From: Hyphococcus sp. | GTDB lineage: Bacteria; Pseudomonadota; Alphaproteobacteria; Caulobacterales; Parvularculaceae | Direction: 5' to 3' | DNA length: 41,022 nucleotides | Assembly (NCBI GenBank): GCA_021776315.1 | Contig: JAJFGD010000197.1 | Location: 1 to 41,022, forward strand | In this document: positions 18,746 to 28,488 of the stretch, in pieces | Numbering within the stretch: position 1 is the first letter of the stretch | Layout of the letters: each line of letters opens with the position of its first letter | The notes under the pieces: generated by a model | Seen by the model: only the letters and a program-made list of their open reading frames with translations | Database searches by the model: none | Told to the model about the DNA's origin: nothing | Position numbers and translations under genes: made by a program

Positions 18746-20686
18746 TTAGTCTTTTTTGTCGCCGTCGACTTCTTCGAAGTCGGCATCAACGACATCTTCC
18801 GCGGCTTGCTCATCACGGTCAGCATCTGCTGCTGCCGCTGCTTCGCCTGGGTCCATATCGCCTTCTTGGCCAGCGCCCTCTTTGTACATGGCTTCACCAA
18901 GTTTCATGGAAGCCTGTGCCAGTGCTGTTGAGGCGGTATTGATGTCCTCTGCGGTGGCATCATCTTTTTCCAGCGCGTCTTTCAAATTCACGATCGCATT
19001 TTCAATCGCGTCTTTGTCTTCGCTGGTAATCTTGTCACCATATTCCTCAAGGTTTTTCTCAGCCGAGTGGACCAATGCTTCAGCGCGGTTTTTCGTTTCC
19101 ACACCTTCGCGTCGCTCTTTATCCGCGTCAGCATTGGCTTCGGCATCTTTCACCATCTGATCGATATCAGAATCGGACAGACCGCCGGAGGCCTGAATAC
19201 GGATCGACTGTTCTTTGTTGGTGGCTTTGTCTTTCGCCGAGACATGCACGATGCCGTTGGCGTCAATATCAAAGGTCACCTCAACCTGCGGGATACCGCG
19301 TGGTGCCGGTGGAATGCCCACGAGGTCAAACTGACCGAGCATTTTATTGTCCGCCGCCATTTCACGTTCACCTTGGAAGACACGGATCGTCACCGCCGAC
19401 TGATTATCTTCAGCGGTTGAGAATGTCTGTGACTTCTTGGTCGGGATCGTGGTGTTACGATCGATCAGGCGTGTGAACACACCGCCCAATGTTTCGATAC
19501 CAAGCGACAATGGCGTCACATCGAGAAGTAGAACGTCTTTAACATCACCCTGGAGAACACCAGCCTGGATCGCCGCACCAAGGGCAACCACTTCGTCCGG
19601 GTTCACACCTTTATGTGGGTCTTTGCCAAAGAACTGCTTCACAACTTCTTGGACCTTCGGCATACGGGTCATGCCGCCAACCAAGATCACTTCGTCAATA
19701 TCACCAGAGGTCAAACCAGCGTCCTTTAACGCGGCTTTACATGGATCAACGGTGCGCTTCACGAGATCGTCAACGAGGCTTTCAAATTTCGCCCGGGTCA
19801 ATTTCATGTTGAGGTGCTTAGGACCAGAAGCATCAGCGGTAATGAACGGCAAGTTCACTTCATATTGTGCTGTGGAAGAAAGCTCTTTCTTGGCTTTTTC
19901 CGCTTCTTCTTTAAGGCGCTGCAGCGCGAGTTTGTCGCTACGCAAATCAATGCCTTGGTCTTTTTTGAATTCTTTCGCGAGGTAATCAACGATACGAAGG
20001 TCAAAGTCTTCACCACCAAGGAATGTGTCACCATTGGTTGAAAGCACTTCGAACACACCATCACCGATCTCGAGGATGGAGACGTCAAACGTACCACCAC
20101 CAAGGTCATAAACAGCGATTTTCTGGCTGCCGGTTTTCTTATCAAGGCCATAGGCAAGCGCGGCGGCTGTTGGCTCGTTGATGATGCGTAACACTTCGAG
20201 GCCAGCAATCTTGCCAGCGTCTTTTGTCGCTTGGCGCTGAGCGTCGTTAAAGTAAGCAGGAACCGTGATGACCGCTTGGGTCACTTCAGAGCCGAGATAA
20301 GCTTCTGCGGTTTCTTTCATTTTCTGCAAGATAAAAGCGGAAATTTGCGATGGCGCGTATTTCTCGGCGCGGCTTTCAACCCATGCATCGCCATTGTCGC
20401 CTTTGATGATGGCGTAAGGGACCATGTCTTTGTCTTTTTGCGCCGTCGGATCATCATAAGGACGCCCGATCAGGCGTTTAATGGCAAAAAACGTATTTTC
20501 TGGATTGGTAACCGCTTGGCGACGGGCTGGTTGACCGATCAACCGCTCTCCATCTTCGGAAAACGCAACAACAGACGGCGTCGTACGCGCACCTTCGGCG
20601 TTTTCAACAACTTTCGGTTCATTCCCCTCCATCACGGCGACGCATGAATTCGTCGTTCCGAGGTCAATGCCAATAACTTTACCCAT
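18746..20686 (-). CDS. dnaK: Molecular chaperone DnaK (Hsp70)
   Basis: '[20 protein letters not shown]', '[23 protein letters not shown]', '[14 protein letters not shown]', acidic C-terminus. Confidence 0.98.
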   Translation of the reverse strand: MGKVIGIDLGTTNSCVAVMEGNEPKVVENAEGARTTPSVVAFSEDGERLIGQPARRQAVTNPENTFFAIKRLIGRPYDDPTAQKDKDMVPYAIIKGDNGDAWVESRAEKYAPSQISAFILQKMKETAEAYLGSEVTQAVITVPAYFNDAQRQATKDAGKIAGLEVLRIINEPTAAALAYGLDKKTGSQKIAVYDLGGGTFDVSILEIGDGVFEVLSTNGDTFLGGEDFDLRIVDYLAKEFKKDQGIDLRSDKLALQRLKEEAEKAKKELSSTAQYEVNLPFITADASGPKHLNMKLTRAKFESLVDDLVKRTVDPCKAALKDAGLTSGDIDEVILVGGMTRMPKVQEVVKQFFGKDPHKGVNPDEVVALGAAIQAGVLQGDVKDVLLLDVTPLSLGIETLGGVFTRLIDRNTTIPTKKSQTFSTAEDNQSAVTIRVFQGEREMAADNKMLGQFDLVGIPPAPRGIPQVEVTFDIDANGIVHVSAKDKATNKEQSIRIQASGGLSDSDIDQMVKDAEANADADKERREGVETKNRAEALVHSAEKNLEEYGDKITSEDKDAIENAIVNLKDALEKDDATAEDINTASTALAQASMKLGEAMYKEGAGQEGDMDPGEAAAAADADRDEQAAEDVVDADFEEVDGDKKD

Positions 20687-21005
20687 TCTTCTTTTCTCCT
20701 TGCAGCGAGCCGCCCGTTTATATCCAGCCCGACACCAGCGCCGGAAGCGGACGAACCCCTTGATAGACCGTTAGATTTTTAAGCTGCCGTCCCCTTCTGA
20801 AAAGTACGGCGAGCACTGTTTCGAGCGGGATATAAGGTTGCGATCAAGGGCCCGCAACCCGTCTCAAGACACACATGGCGGAAAAATTGCAATGAAAAGG
20901 GAAGAAGAGGGTGAACTGGGGTGCGATGTTAATTCCCTGGTAAGGAATTCGGCCCGGATCACCCCGTTTTCAGCGTGAAATACATGGCCCTAAAAGCGCT
21001 CAAAT

Positions 21006-22610
21006 CTACTCCTCCGCGACATCAATTCCCGCGGCGGCGCGAACCAGATTGATGAATTCAGCCCGGTAGCCAAAGGGGTCATCGCCTTTTGCCCCTTGGG
21101 CCAGAGCAATGATCTCCTCATAGGCGTAATTATCAGTGTGCCCTGCGCGCTGGAGCTTTTGCCCAAAGGCCGCCACCGCAGCGGCGAATTGGGCGTCATC
21201 AGGTGCATTGTCCAATGAGGCGATCCCATCATTGGTCAGCACAGCCTGTTCGAGCAATTGGCTCTCATCCTCACCCGGCCGCTTATAGCGCAATCGCACA
21301 AAGGCCGTTTCATCAGTATTTCCTTCGGTCACTGGCGCTGGGTCATAGCGAAGGTCATCAATCATGCTGCCACCGGAACCCACAAGCGCGAGCTCATAAA
21401 GCGCGGTGACCGTATGGCCGGAGCCAATATCACCCGCATCAATTGCATCATTGTTGAAATCTTCGCGATTTAGAAGGCGCGTTTCATATCCGATCAACCG
21501 GTATTCCGCGACCACCGCCGGATTGAACTCAACTTGAAATTTTAGATCCGTTGCGATTGGGAAAAGTGTTGAGCGAAATTCGCGCACCAAAACTTTGCGC
21601 GCTTCGTTTAGCGTATCAATATATGCGGCAACACCATTGCCCGCTTGCACCAATTTTTGTGCAATCACATCATTGTAATTGCCTTCACCAAAACCGAGCA
21701 CCGTTAGGAAAATACCACTCTTTCTTTTGCGCGCGACGAAATCTTCAAGACTGTCGGCGTCAACGACACCTACATTGAAATCACCATCGGTCGCAAGAAT
21801 GATGCGGTTGACTTTGTCCTTAGCGAAATTTTCTTCCGCCAGCTTATAAGCAAGCGCGAGGCCCTCTCCGCCCGCTGTCGAACCGCCCGCCTCTAATGCA
21901 TTAAGCGCTTGAATAATTTTGGTTTTTTGGTTTCCCGGTGTGGGTTCCAATACGACACCAGCCGCCCCCGCATAAACCACCACCGCGATCGTATCGTCCC
22001 GGGACATTTCATTGACTAAGAGCTCAACTGACTTTTTGACCAGGGGCAATTTGTTCTCTGCGCGCATGGACCCAGAGACGTCTAACAGCAAAACAATATT
22101 GGCGTCTGGCATTTCATCCGGCTGCAGATCAAACCCTTTGACACCGATATGCATCAGTTTTGTGTTTTCATTCCATGGCGTTGGCGTGACCCAAACCGTT
22201 GGTGAAAATGGTTCTGTCGCACTTGTTGGTTCTTTATACTGATAATCGAAATAGTTGATGAACTCTTCAACCCGCACCGCGTCGGATGGGGGTAGTTGAT
22301 TGTTCCGCCCAATGTAACGGCGCATCACGGAATAAGAGGTTGTGTCTACATCCGACGAGAAAGTCGACACCGGCTCTTCGCGCACAAGCTTAATTGGGTT
22401 CGGGTCAACATCCTCATACTGTTCTGTGATTTGCGGCTCAGGGGGGAGCGCACGGGTATAGCCAGCCGACATCTGTACGCTTTGCATGCGTGAGCCCGTG
22501 ACAACTATTGGGTCGGTCGCCACCTCCTCTTCTGCGATGAGGTTTTGAGTTGGCGTGGTACAACTACTCAGCCCGAGCGCTGCAATCAAAATGACGGAAA
22601 TTTTTCGCAT
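21006..22610 (-). CDS. YfbK-type von Willebrand factor A domain lipoprotein
   Basis: Lipobox-like 'LIAALGLSSC'; VWF-N segment 'STFSSDVDTTSYSVMRRYI'; MIDAS 'LLLDVSGSMRAENKL'; C-terminal YfbK-like region ending 'FINLVRAAAGIDVAEE'. Confidence 0.88.
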   Translation of the reverse strand: MRKISVILIAALGLSSCTTPTQNLIAEEEVATDPIVVTGSRMQSVQMSAGYTRALPPEPQITEQYEDVDPNPIKLVREEPVSTFSSDVDTTSYSVMRRYIGRNNQLPPSDAVRVEEFINYFDYQYKEPTSATEPFSPTVWVTPTPWNENTKLMHIGVKGFDLQPDEMPDANIVLLLDVSGSMRAENKLPLVKKSVELLVNEMSRDDTIAVVVYAGAAGVVLEPTPGNQKTKIIQALNALEAGGSTAGGEGLALAYKLAEENFAKDKVNRIILATDGDFNVGVVDADSLEDFVARKRKSGIFLTVLGFGEGNYNDVIAQKLVQAGNGVAAYIDTLNEARKVLVREFRSTLFPIATDLKFQVEFNPAVVAEYRLIGYETRLLNREDFNNDAIDAGDIGSGHTVTALYELALVGSGGSMIDDLRYDPAPVTEGNTDETAFVRLRYKRPGEDESQLLEQAVLTNDGIASLDNAPDDAQFAAAVAAFGQKLQRAGHTDNYAYEEIIALAQGAKGDDPFGYRAEFINLVRAAAGIDVAEE

Positions 22611-22709
22611 GAGACGTCCCCGTTTCAATGGTTCCATAGGGTTTTGCTACCGGTGGCGGCGATGCTAGCGGCGAGAAACGGCAAGAATGCGGCAGGAAAA
22701 GCCTAGTCT

Positions 22710-24671
22710 TTACGGCGCGTTGCGGGCAACCCGGAAGCCAATATCGTTTTCACGAGCGCCGCCGGTTTTATCTAATCGATGCGCCGCCCGCAGGCGCCAT
22801 CCACCCGTATTCCAAGCCCCGCCTTTGATCACCCGTGTCGTGCAGCCAGGATTGGTGACCGGCGAGCCGTCACCGGGCGCGCCGGCATGATTGGCTGACC
22901 AGCAATCGCTGGTCCATTCCCACGCATTGCCATGCATGTCGTAGAGGCCAAAATTATTGGGTGCGAAGCTCGCCACTGGCGTTGTCTGAGCGCGAAACGC
23001 GCCCTTTTCACCAAGATAGGCATAATTGCCATTGTAATTTGCGTTATTGGTATTGATGCCAGGCCCAAAGGAAAAGGCCGTCGTGCCGCCAGCCCGGGCC
23101 GCAAATTCCCACTCAGCTTCACTTGGTAAACGATATTGTTGGCCCGTTTTCCTGGACAGCCATTGGGCATAGGCGCTCGCGTCTTCATAGGAAACATTCG
23201 TAACCGGACGATTGCCGCGTCCCCAACCCATATCATAAGGGCTATAACCGCGGCAGCCCCCTTCATCGACACAAGCTTGCCATTCAGCATGGGTGACTTC
23301 GCGCGTTGCCAATGCAAACGGCCGAGCGAGCGCAATCGCTCTAGCTGGCCCTTCTGTTGCAAGCCTTGACGGTTCGCCTTCCGGCGAACCCATTTGGAAA
23401 TACCCTGCCGGTAGCGCCACCATTTCTGGGCAAGATGCGCAATCACGAAAATAATTCCCATTCGGAATATCTGCCGTTGCGACCTCTGGTAACGCCGCCA
23501 ATTCTTCAATTGGGTCAGCGGCCTCGGCTAGCAATCCCTGAATAGGATCATCATCAATACTTTGATCCTCACCGCTTTCACTTGTTTCCGATGCGTCTAC
23601 TGCTAGCTCATCGGTGACAGCCTCTCGGTCGATCGGCCCTTCGGCCAATGATGCGCTGGAAATATCGGCTCCCTCACCGACCGGCACATCTTCTGGCTCT
23701 AAATAGGACGTCACCTCAAAATCAGAGCCCGCCATTGGCGCGGCATCAGCGGCATCGTCTGCCGCGACACCTGTCGACGCTGTTGCATCAATTGGTTCTT
23801 CAGCAATTGGGATGGGTTGTATCAGCGCAATAGTTGGCCCAAGTGGCGCTTCACGCAAGGCATCAGGGGTCACTGGTTTTGAAATCAACGCCGGACCCAA
23901 CACAATCGCCGCCGCCGTCAATGCAAACAGCGCAAACCCGCCGCCCCAAACAACATTGCGGGCCGTAAAACGAACCGGTCTTTTCGATGCATTTTCAGCC
24001 TCCGGCCAGTAATTGTCCGTATTGACCTGATAATGGGCCGCGATTTTGATCGGCCCTTGAAAAGCATTGTCCGGCTCAATGGTGTTTTGCGACCCAGCCG
24101 CATCAGTTGCGTGAACATCCGGAAACACCTCATCGACAATCTCAGTGTCAGCGACTGTTTCTTCTGGTGCAACGTCTACTGATGGTTCGTCGATCGCCGG
24201 CTCAGATACCGGCTCATATTCTGGCTCAATATCGGCCGATGGTTGTGATGGTGTCGCTTCCGCTTCCGGTGTCATCCACACGGACCCATCTTCAATACGT
24301 AGACGTTGCGCTGCTAGGCTGATTTCTTCCAAGACAAAGCGCCAACGCGGATCATTCACGTCGCCGCCCCAGCCGGACAAATCCACCGGTTGAAGGTCCT
24401 CAAAGCCAGTGGGCACGCTGCCGCCAGAAATGGTGATCGGGATCAGCGCCCCGCGCTCAAGAGCTTCGCGGGCTTGCACATGCAACCGGGCGAGCTTGGC
24501 CGTCGCTTCCGACCAGATGACAATAGCCGCCCCATCTTCAAGCATAAGATCGCCAGATAGGGGGTCCTCACCAAGACGACGGGCATCGTGACCCTGACGC
24601 GACAACGCATCAGCGATTTTTTCCCCAAGCGCCTCATCATGCAGCGAATGTAAAACTGAAACAGCCGACAT
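22710..24671 (-). CDS. Degenerate TIR-like domain - TM - FGE/SUMF1 (formylglycine-generating-enzyme-like) protein
   Basis: The N-terminus aligns without gaps to the TIR of the 32685-35006 protein from 'WS' to 'GF'. TM 'VVWGGGFALFALTAAAIVLGPALI'. FGE signature 'ALPAGYFQMGSPEGE...EVTHAEWQACVD...YRLPSEAEWEFAARAG...NNFGLYDMHGNAWEWTSDCW...RVIKGGAWN...IGFRVAR'. Confidence 0.85.
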   Translation of the reverse strand: MSAVSVLHSLHDEALGEKIADALSRQGHDARRLGEDPLSGDLMLEDGAAIVIWSEATAKLARLHVQAREALERGALIPITISGGSVPTGFEDLQPVDLSGWGGDVNDPRWRFVLEEISLAAQRLRIEDGSVWMTPEAEATPSQPSADIEPEYEPVSEPAIDEPSVDVAPEETVADTEIVDEVFPDVHATDAAGSQNTIEPDNAFQGPIKIAAHYQVNTDNYWPEAENASKRPVRFTARNVVWGGGFALFALTAAAIVLGPALISKPVTPDALREAPLGPTIALIQPIPIAEEPIDATASTGVAADDAADAAPMAGSDFEVTSYLEPEDVPVGEGADISSASLAEGPIDREAVTDELAVDASETSESGEDQSIDDDPIQGLLAEAADPIEELAALPEVATADIPNGNYFRDCASCPEMVALPAGYFQMGSPEGEPSRLATEGPARAIALARPFALATREVTHAEWQACVDEGGCRGYSPYDMGWGRGNRPVTNVSYEDASAYAQWLSRKTGQQYRLPSEAEWEFAARAGGTTAFSFGPGINTNNANYNGNYAYLGEKGAFRAQTTPVASFAPNNFGLYDMHGNAWEWTSDCWSANHAGAPGDGSPVTNPGCTTRVIKGGAWNTGGWRLRAAHRLDKTGGARENDIGFRVARNAP

Positions 24672-24826
24672 TGGTTCTCTGTTGTTGAAATAGCGGGAAA
24701 CGCGCGCACTACGCATAGTGCCACCATAATTCTAGTCTTGGCTGCAAGCCGAATTTGTCCCCAACCGGCTTACAGATCAGCAAGGAAGCGCCAAGGATTT
24801 AAGCCCGCAATCACGATGCAGACGAA

Positions 24827-26710
24827 TTATCCCGGTAAATTGAGGGGCTTGGAAATGTAGACCAGTCGCCAATCCATATTTTCCATCAACATGGCCCGGG
24901 CCGCCTCAGCCACACGCAATCGCAAGGTTTCCAGCCGCGCTGAATCCGAATGGGTGAGCAGCTCGAATTTTTCTGTGATGGCTTTTAATTGAGCCGCGGT
25001 CGCATGGGAGCGTTCAGCTGTCGACGCAAATTCACCCTGAACTCTGATGCCGAAAAAAGCCGCGCCCAATGCTGGCAAAAAGCCGGTCATCATAGTGACG
25101 CCATTTTTGACCTTTTTCTCTGCGTCATAGGCAAATTCCTTGATCGCCCCAAAGTCCCCGGATTTGAAAAATACCAGGCCTAAATAACAAAGGCAGATCA
25201 ACAAAGTCATGGCAAAGGCAAATTCACCCAGATGGTGCAGGCGATGTTCCATCTTGTGCAAAGTACCCGCTTTGCGATTGTGATAGGCAATCTGTGGGCG
25301 GATCTCCTCGTTCAAAATGATCTCGGCCGTTTCACGCACAGCTTTCGCGTCAAAACAAGCGGAGATCATGCCGGCCTCGCGGCGTGTTGCAGAGAAATAC
25401 CAATCCACCCAGCCGGCCGTTTCGCTGGCCTCACCTTGGGCAAAGTCGTCCATGTTTTCTGAGCGTCCAAGCGTCAAAAAATACAAGCGGTATTGGCGCA
25501 TTTCCTCCGCAAGCTGACGATAATCAATCCATTTTTCATGCCATCGTCCTTTTTTGCCGGCGGTGGTCACTACAAGAATGAGCACGATGATGGTGACTTC
25601 TAAGCCAATCCAGATTGTTTTACTGCCAAAGCCCATTCCGCCAGCAATCAAATCAAAAAGCGCTAAGAACACAGCCACCGCTGCAAAAAGATAGTTGAAG
25701 AAATAGGATGAGCGATAAAGATTGCCGTAATGGATCGCCAAATGATCAGCCCAGACAAAACGCGGGACAATCAATTTGTTAAATGTTCTTTGGTCTTGAG
25801 CCGAGGCTTGGAGCTTTTCAGCCAACGTTGATTTGAGTTCCGCATCAATAGCGGCGCCAGGCAAATTATGGGTTAGCTTCACACCGAAGGGCCATTTTCC
25901 CGCAAATGCCTTTTCCCAGAATTGAAAAAACGACCCCCAATTGGTGGCGTGTCCGGTTTCTTCGCAAAACTCTCTATACGCATAAAGTGCGTGTGTGTCT
26001 TTGCCGGAAAATTTATGTTCAATTTCTGCGCTGGGCGGCGGGGCCACGACAGAATCAATGGCCGTATCAATTGCCTCAGCGGAAAATGGTCGTGTCTCGC
26101 CATCTTCTAAAAGAAAGACCGGCGGTGTGTCTTTAGTGGCGTTAATCCAAACAACTGGTTTACCCGCGGCCACGGCTTCATCTTTGATCACAGCCGTGCC
26201 AGCGATACCGCGGGCGTCCTCGCCATCCCAAACCGCAATCAAAATATCCGATTGTGAAACCGTGGTGATACCCGCTTGTAAATAAGCGCGGTCTTCATTG
26301 TTGGGTGTGCCCCGCACACCATCCAACTCGACAACGGAATCGGCAGCCGTAACCAGGCGTTCATATGCCTTGCGATCTTCTGGGGCGAAATCTTCGCCAT
26401 AGATGTCGCGCGGGAATGGCAATGGCGCCAATAATCGCCAACCATGGTTCAATGCTTTTTGTGCGGCCATGGTATCGGCCCCATCAGCAAGGGCGCTGAC
26501 AAAATAATAAAGTGGCGCAGCCGTCGCATATTCACCCACATATCGATTGTGAGCATTGTGCATCGCCGTGGTGGCGCTTTCGAGGACCATGGCCACTTGC
26601 GCATTAATGCGGTCAAGCTGACTGGCTTTAAGACGGGTTTTGCGATGTCCCGTGACACCGATACGAAATGCAATGACCGGTTTTGGTGGAGAAATTTCTG
26701 TTGTCATCAA
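24827..26710 (-). CDS. SLOG-like Rossmann domain fused to a SLATT-like multi-TM membrane domain
   Basis: N-terminal 'IAFRIGVTGHRKTRL...VSALADGADTMAAQKAL..DILIAVWDGEDARGIAGTAVIKDEAVAAGKPVVWI'. C-terminal pairs of TMs around 'KWIDYRQLAEEMRQYRLYF' and 'VQGEFASTAERSHATAAQLKAI'. Family names are from recall. Confidence 0.65.
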   Translation of the reverse strand: MMTTEISPPKPVIAFRIGVTGHRKTRLKASQLDRINAQVAMVLESATTAMHNAHNRYVGEYATAAPLYYFVSALADGADTMAAQKALNHGWRLLAPLPFPRDIYGEDFAPEDRKAYERLVTAADSVVELDGVRGTPNNEDRAYLQAGITTVSQSDILIAVWDGEDARGIAGTAVIKDEAVAAGKPVVWINATKDTPPVFLLEDGETRPFSAEAIDTAIDSVVAPPPSAEIEHKFSGKDTHALYAYREFCEETGHATNWGSFFQFWEKAFAGKWPFGVKLTHNLPGAAIDAELKSTLAEKLQASAQDQRTFNKLIVPRFVWADHLAIHYGNLYRSSYFFNYLFAAVAVFLALFDLIAGGMGFGSKTIWIGLEVTIIVLILVVTTAGKKGRWHEKWIDYRQLAEEMRQYRLYFLTLGRSENMDDFAQGEASETAGWVDWYFSATRREAGMISACFDAKAVRETAEIILNEEIRPQIAYHNRKAGTLHKMEHRLHHLGEFAFAMTLLICLCYLGLVFFKSGDFGAIKEFAYDAEKKVKNGVTMMTGFLPALGAAFFGIRVQGEFASTAERSHATAAQLKAITEKFELLTHSDSARLETLRLRVAEAARAMLMENMDWRLVYISKPLNLPG

Positions 26711-26862
26711 GGCGCCCTATTCGTTCCGGCTCCTTAGTCAGGCCAAGTCTAAGGTCAGGTCAAGGTGAGCGGCCGTTTCGTGGATAAATTTTTGTTCTTG
26801 TCGTGTTCTATCCGATGGTCCATGCTGGCCTTGACGGGGGAGCCCATGAACCGGGATCCGTC

Positions 26863-28404
26863 ATGGTCTCACACATCACAACATTCGCTTTTCATGGTGT
26901 CGAAGCACGCCCTGTGACCGTTCAGGTGCAGCTCACCGGTGGGCAGCCTGCCTTCACGATTGTCGGTTTGCCAGACAAAGCCGTTTCGGAGGCGAGAGAA
27001 CGTGTTCGCGCCGCTTTATCTGCAGTGGGATTGGGGCTGCCGCCAAAGCGGATCACGGTCAATCTCGCCCCTGCTGATTTGCCAAAAGAAGGCAGTCATT
27101 TCGATCTCGCCATCGCCCTTGGTTTGTTGATTGAAATTGGCGCTGCCCCCCATGACGCGGCCGCCGGTTTTGCAGTGATGGGGGAACTTGGTCTCGACGG
27201 ATCGATCGCGCCCGTTTCTGGCGCCTTGCCCGCCGCGGTGGCCGCGAATACCCAAGGGCTCGGTCTGATCTGTCCTGCCGCCAGTGGTCATGAAGCGGCC
27301 TGGGCGGGCGGCGAGGCACAAATCATTGCACCGAAATCACTGATCCAGCTGGTCAATCATTTCAAAGGCACACAAGTGTTGTCACCAGCAAAACCAGGAG
27401 CTTTGGAAACCCCGCCGTCAGTCCCTGATCTGGCGGATGTAAAGGGACAGGAAACCGCCAAGCGTGCCCTCGAAATTGCGGCGGCCGGTGGGCATAATTT
27501 ACTGATGGTGGGTCCCCCAGGCGCGGGCAAATCCATGCTCGCCGCGCGATTGCCCGGTTTGCTGCCACCTTTGTCCCCATCTGAGATGCTAGAAATATCG
27601 ATGGTGCAATCCCTCGCCGGGTTGATCGAAGGGGGGCGATTAACCCGGGCCCGCCCATTTCGGGCACCGCATCACTCCGCCTCTATGGCCGCGATGATTG
27701 GTGGTGGGATGCGCGCGAGGCCGGGGGAAGCGTCACTCGCCCATCATGGTGTTTTGTTTTTGGACGAGCTTCCGGAATTCACCGCACCCGTCCTCGACAG
27801 TTTGAGACAACCCCTTGAAACGGGCGATGTCTTGATCGCGCGGGCCAATTTTCACGTCCGCTATCCCGCACGGTTTCAACTGATTGCCGCCATGAATCCG
27901 TGCCGATGTGGCTATGGGCGTGCGAGCGGACACCAATGCGGTCGCGGCCCAAATTGCGAAGAAATTTATCAATCCCGGATTTCGGGGCCCCTTTTGGACA
28001 GAATGGATTTGTCGATCACTTTGCCAGCCGTAACCCCGGCGGAACTGTCAGCCATCGGTACCGGGGAGAGCACCAAGAATGTTGCGGCTCGCGTCGAACG
28101 CGCCCGTGAGACCCAAACCGAACGCTCTAACGCCACCAATGCGGCGCTCAACGACGCGGACCTAACCAAAGTGGCCACACCCGACCTTGAGGGGATGTCG
28201 TTATTGAACCGGGCTTGCGAGACATTGTCCCTGTCGGCCCGCGCTTATATGCGCATCTTACGCGTCGCACGCACTTTAGCGGATTTGGACGGTGCTCAAT
28301 CCATTGCGCGCCGGCACATCGCGGAGGCAATCAGCTTTCGTCGGCATAGTGGCGAAAGCGGCCAAAAGAACACTCAATCAGCTGGAAAGCCCATCGCATT
28401 TTAA
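26863..28404 (+). CDS. comM: YifB/ComM-family Mg-chelatase-like AAA+ ATPase
   Basis: 'GVEARPVTVQVQLTGGQPAFTIVGLPDKAVSEARERVRAA', Walker A 'MVGPPGAGKSMLAARLPGLLPPL', 'FRAPHHSAS', 'GVLFLDELPEF', 'MNPCRCG'. The start at 26863 (MVSHITTFAFHG) is preferred over 26803. Confidence 0.95.
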   Translation: MVSHITTFAFHGVEARPVTVQVQLTGGQPAFTIVGLPDKAVSEARERVRAALSAVGLGLPPKRITVNLAPADLPKEGSHFDLAIALGLLIEIGAAPHDAAAGFAVMGELGLDGSIAPVSGALPAAVAANTQGLGLICPAASGHEAAWAGGEAQIIAPKSLIQLVNHFKGTQVLSPAKPGALETPPSVPDLADVKGQETAKRALEIAAAGGHNLLMVGPPGAGKSMLAARLPGLLPPLSPSEMLEISMVQSLAGLIEGGRLTRARPFRAPHHSASMAAMIGGGMRARPGEASLAHHGVLFLDELPEFTAPVLDSLRQPLETGDVLIARANFHVRYPARFQLIAAMNPCRCGYGRASGHQCGRGPNCEEIYQSRISGPLLDRMDLSITLPAVTPAELSAIGTGESTKNVAARVERARETQTERSNATNAALNDADLTKVATPDLEGMSLLNRACETLSLSARAYMRILRVARTLADLDGAQSIARRHIAEAISFRRHSGESGQKNTQSAGKPIAF

Positions 28405-28488
28405 GAGCGATATTAACCACGCCTCTCAACTCTTTTTCAAAGCTGTGCCGCCATTATTCCCTTTCTTGATCAAGGGGAACCCGAATAC

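Noticed and set aside
19437-19985. 182-aa plus-strand ORF antisense to dnaK
   Set aside because: Lies within the highly conserved dnaK coding sequence and lacks domain-like features; shadow ORF.
20690-20900. CIRCE element or RpoH promoter upstream of dnaK
   Set aside because: No TTAGCACTC-N9-GAGTGCTAA, and no convincingly spaced heat-shock sigma-factor motif; only the unrelated dyad reported above.
22710-22960. FGE C-terminus as a possible diversity-generating retroelement (DGR) variable region
   Set aside because: The C-lectin-like end (RVIKGGAWN...IGFRVAR) resembles DGR targets, but I found no reverse transcriptase and no obvious template repeat in the window.
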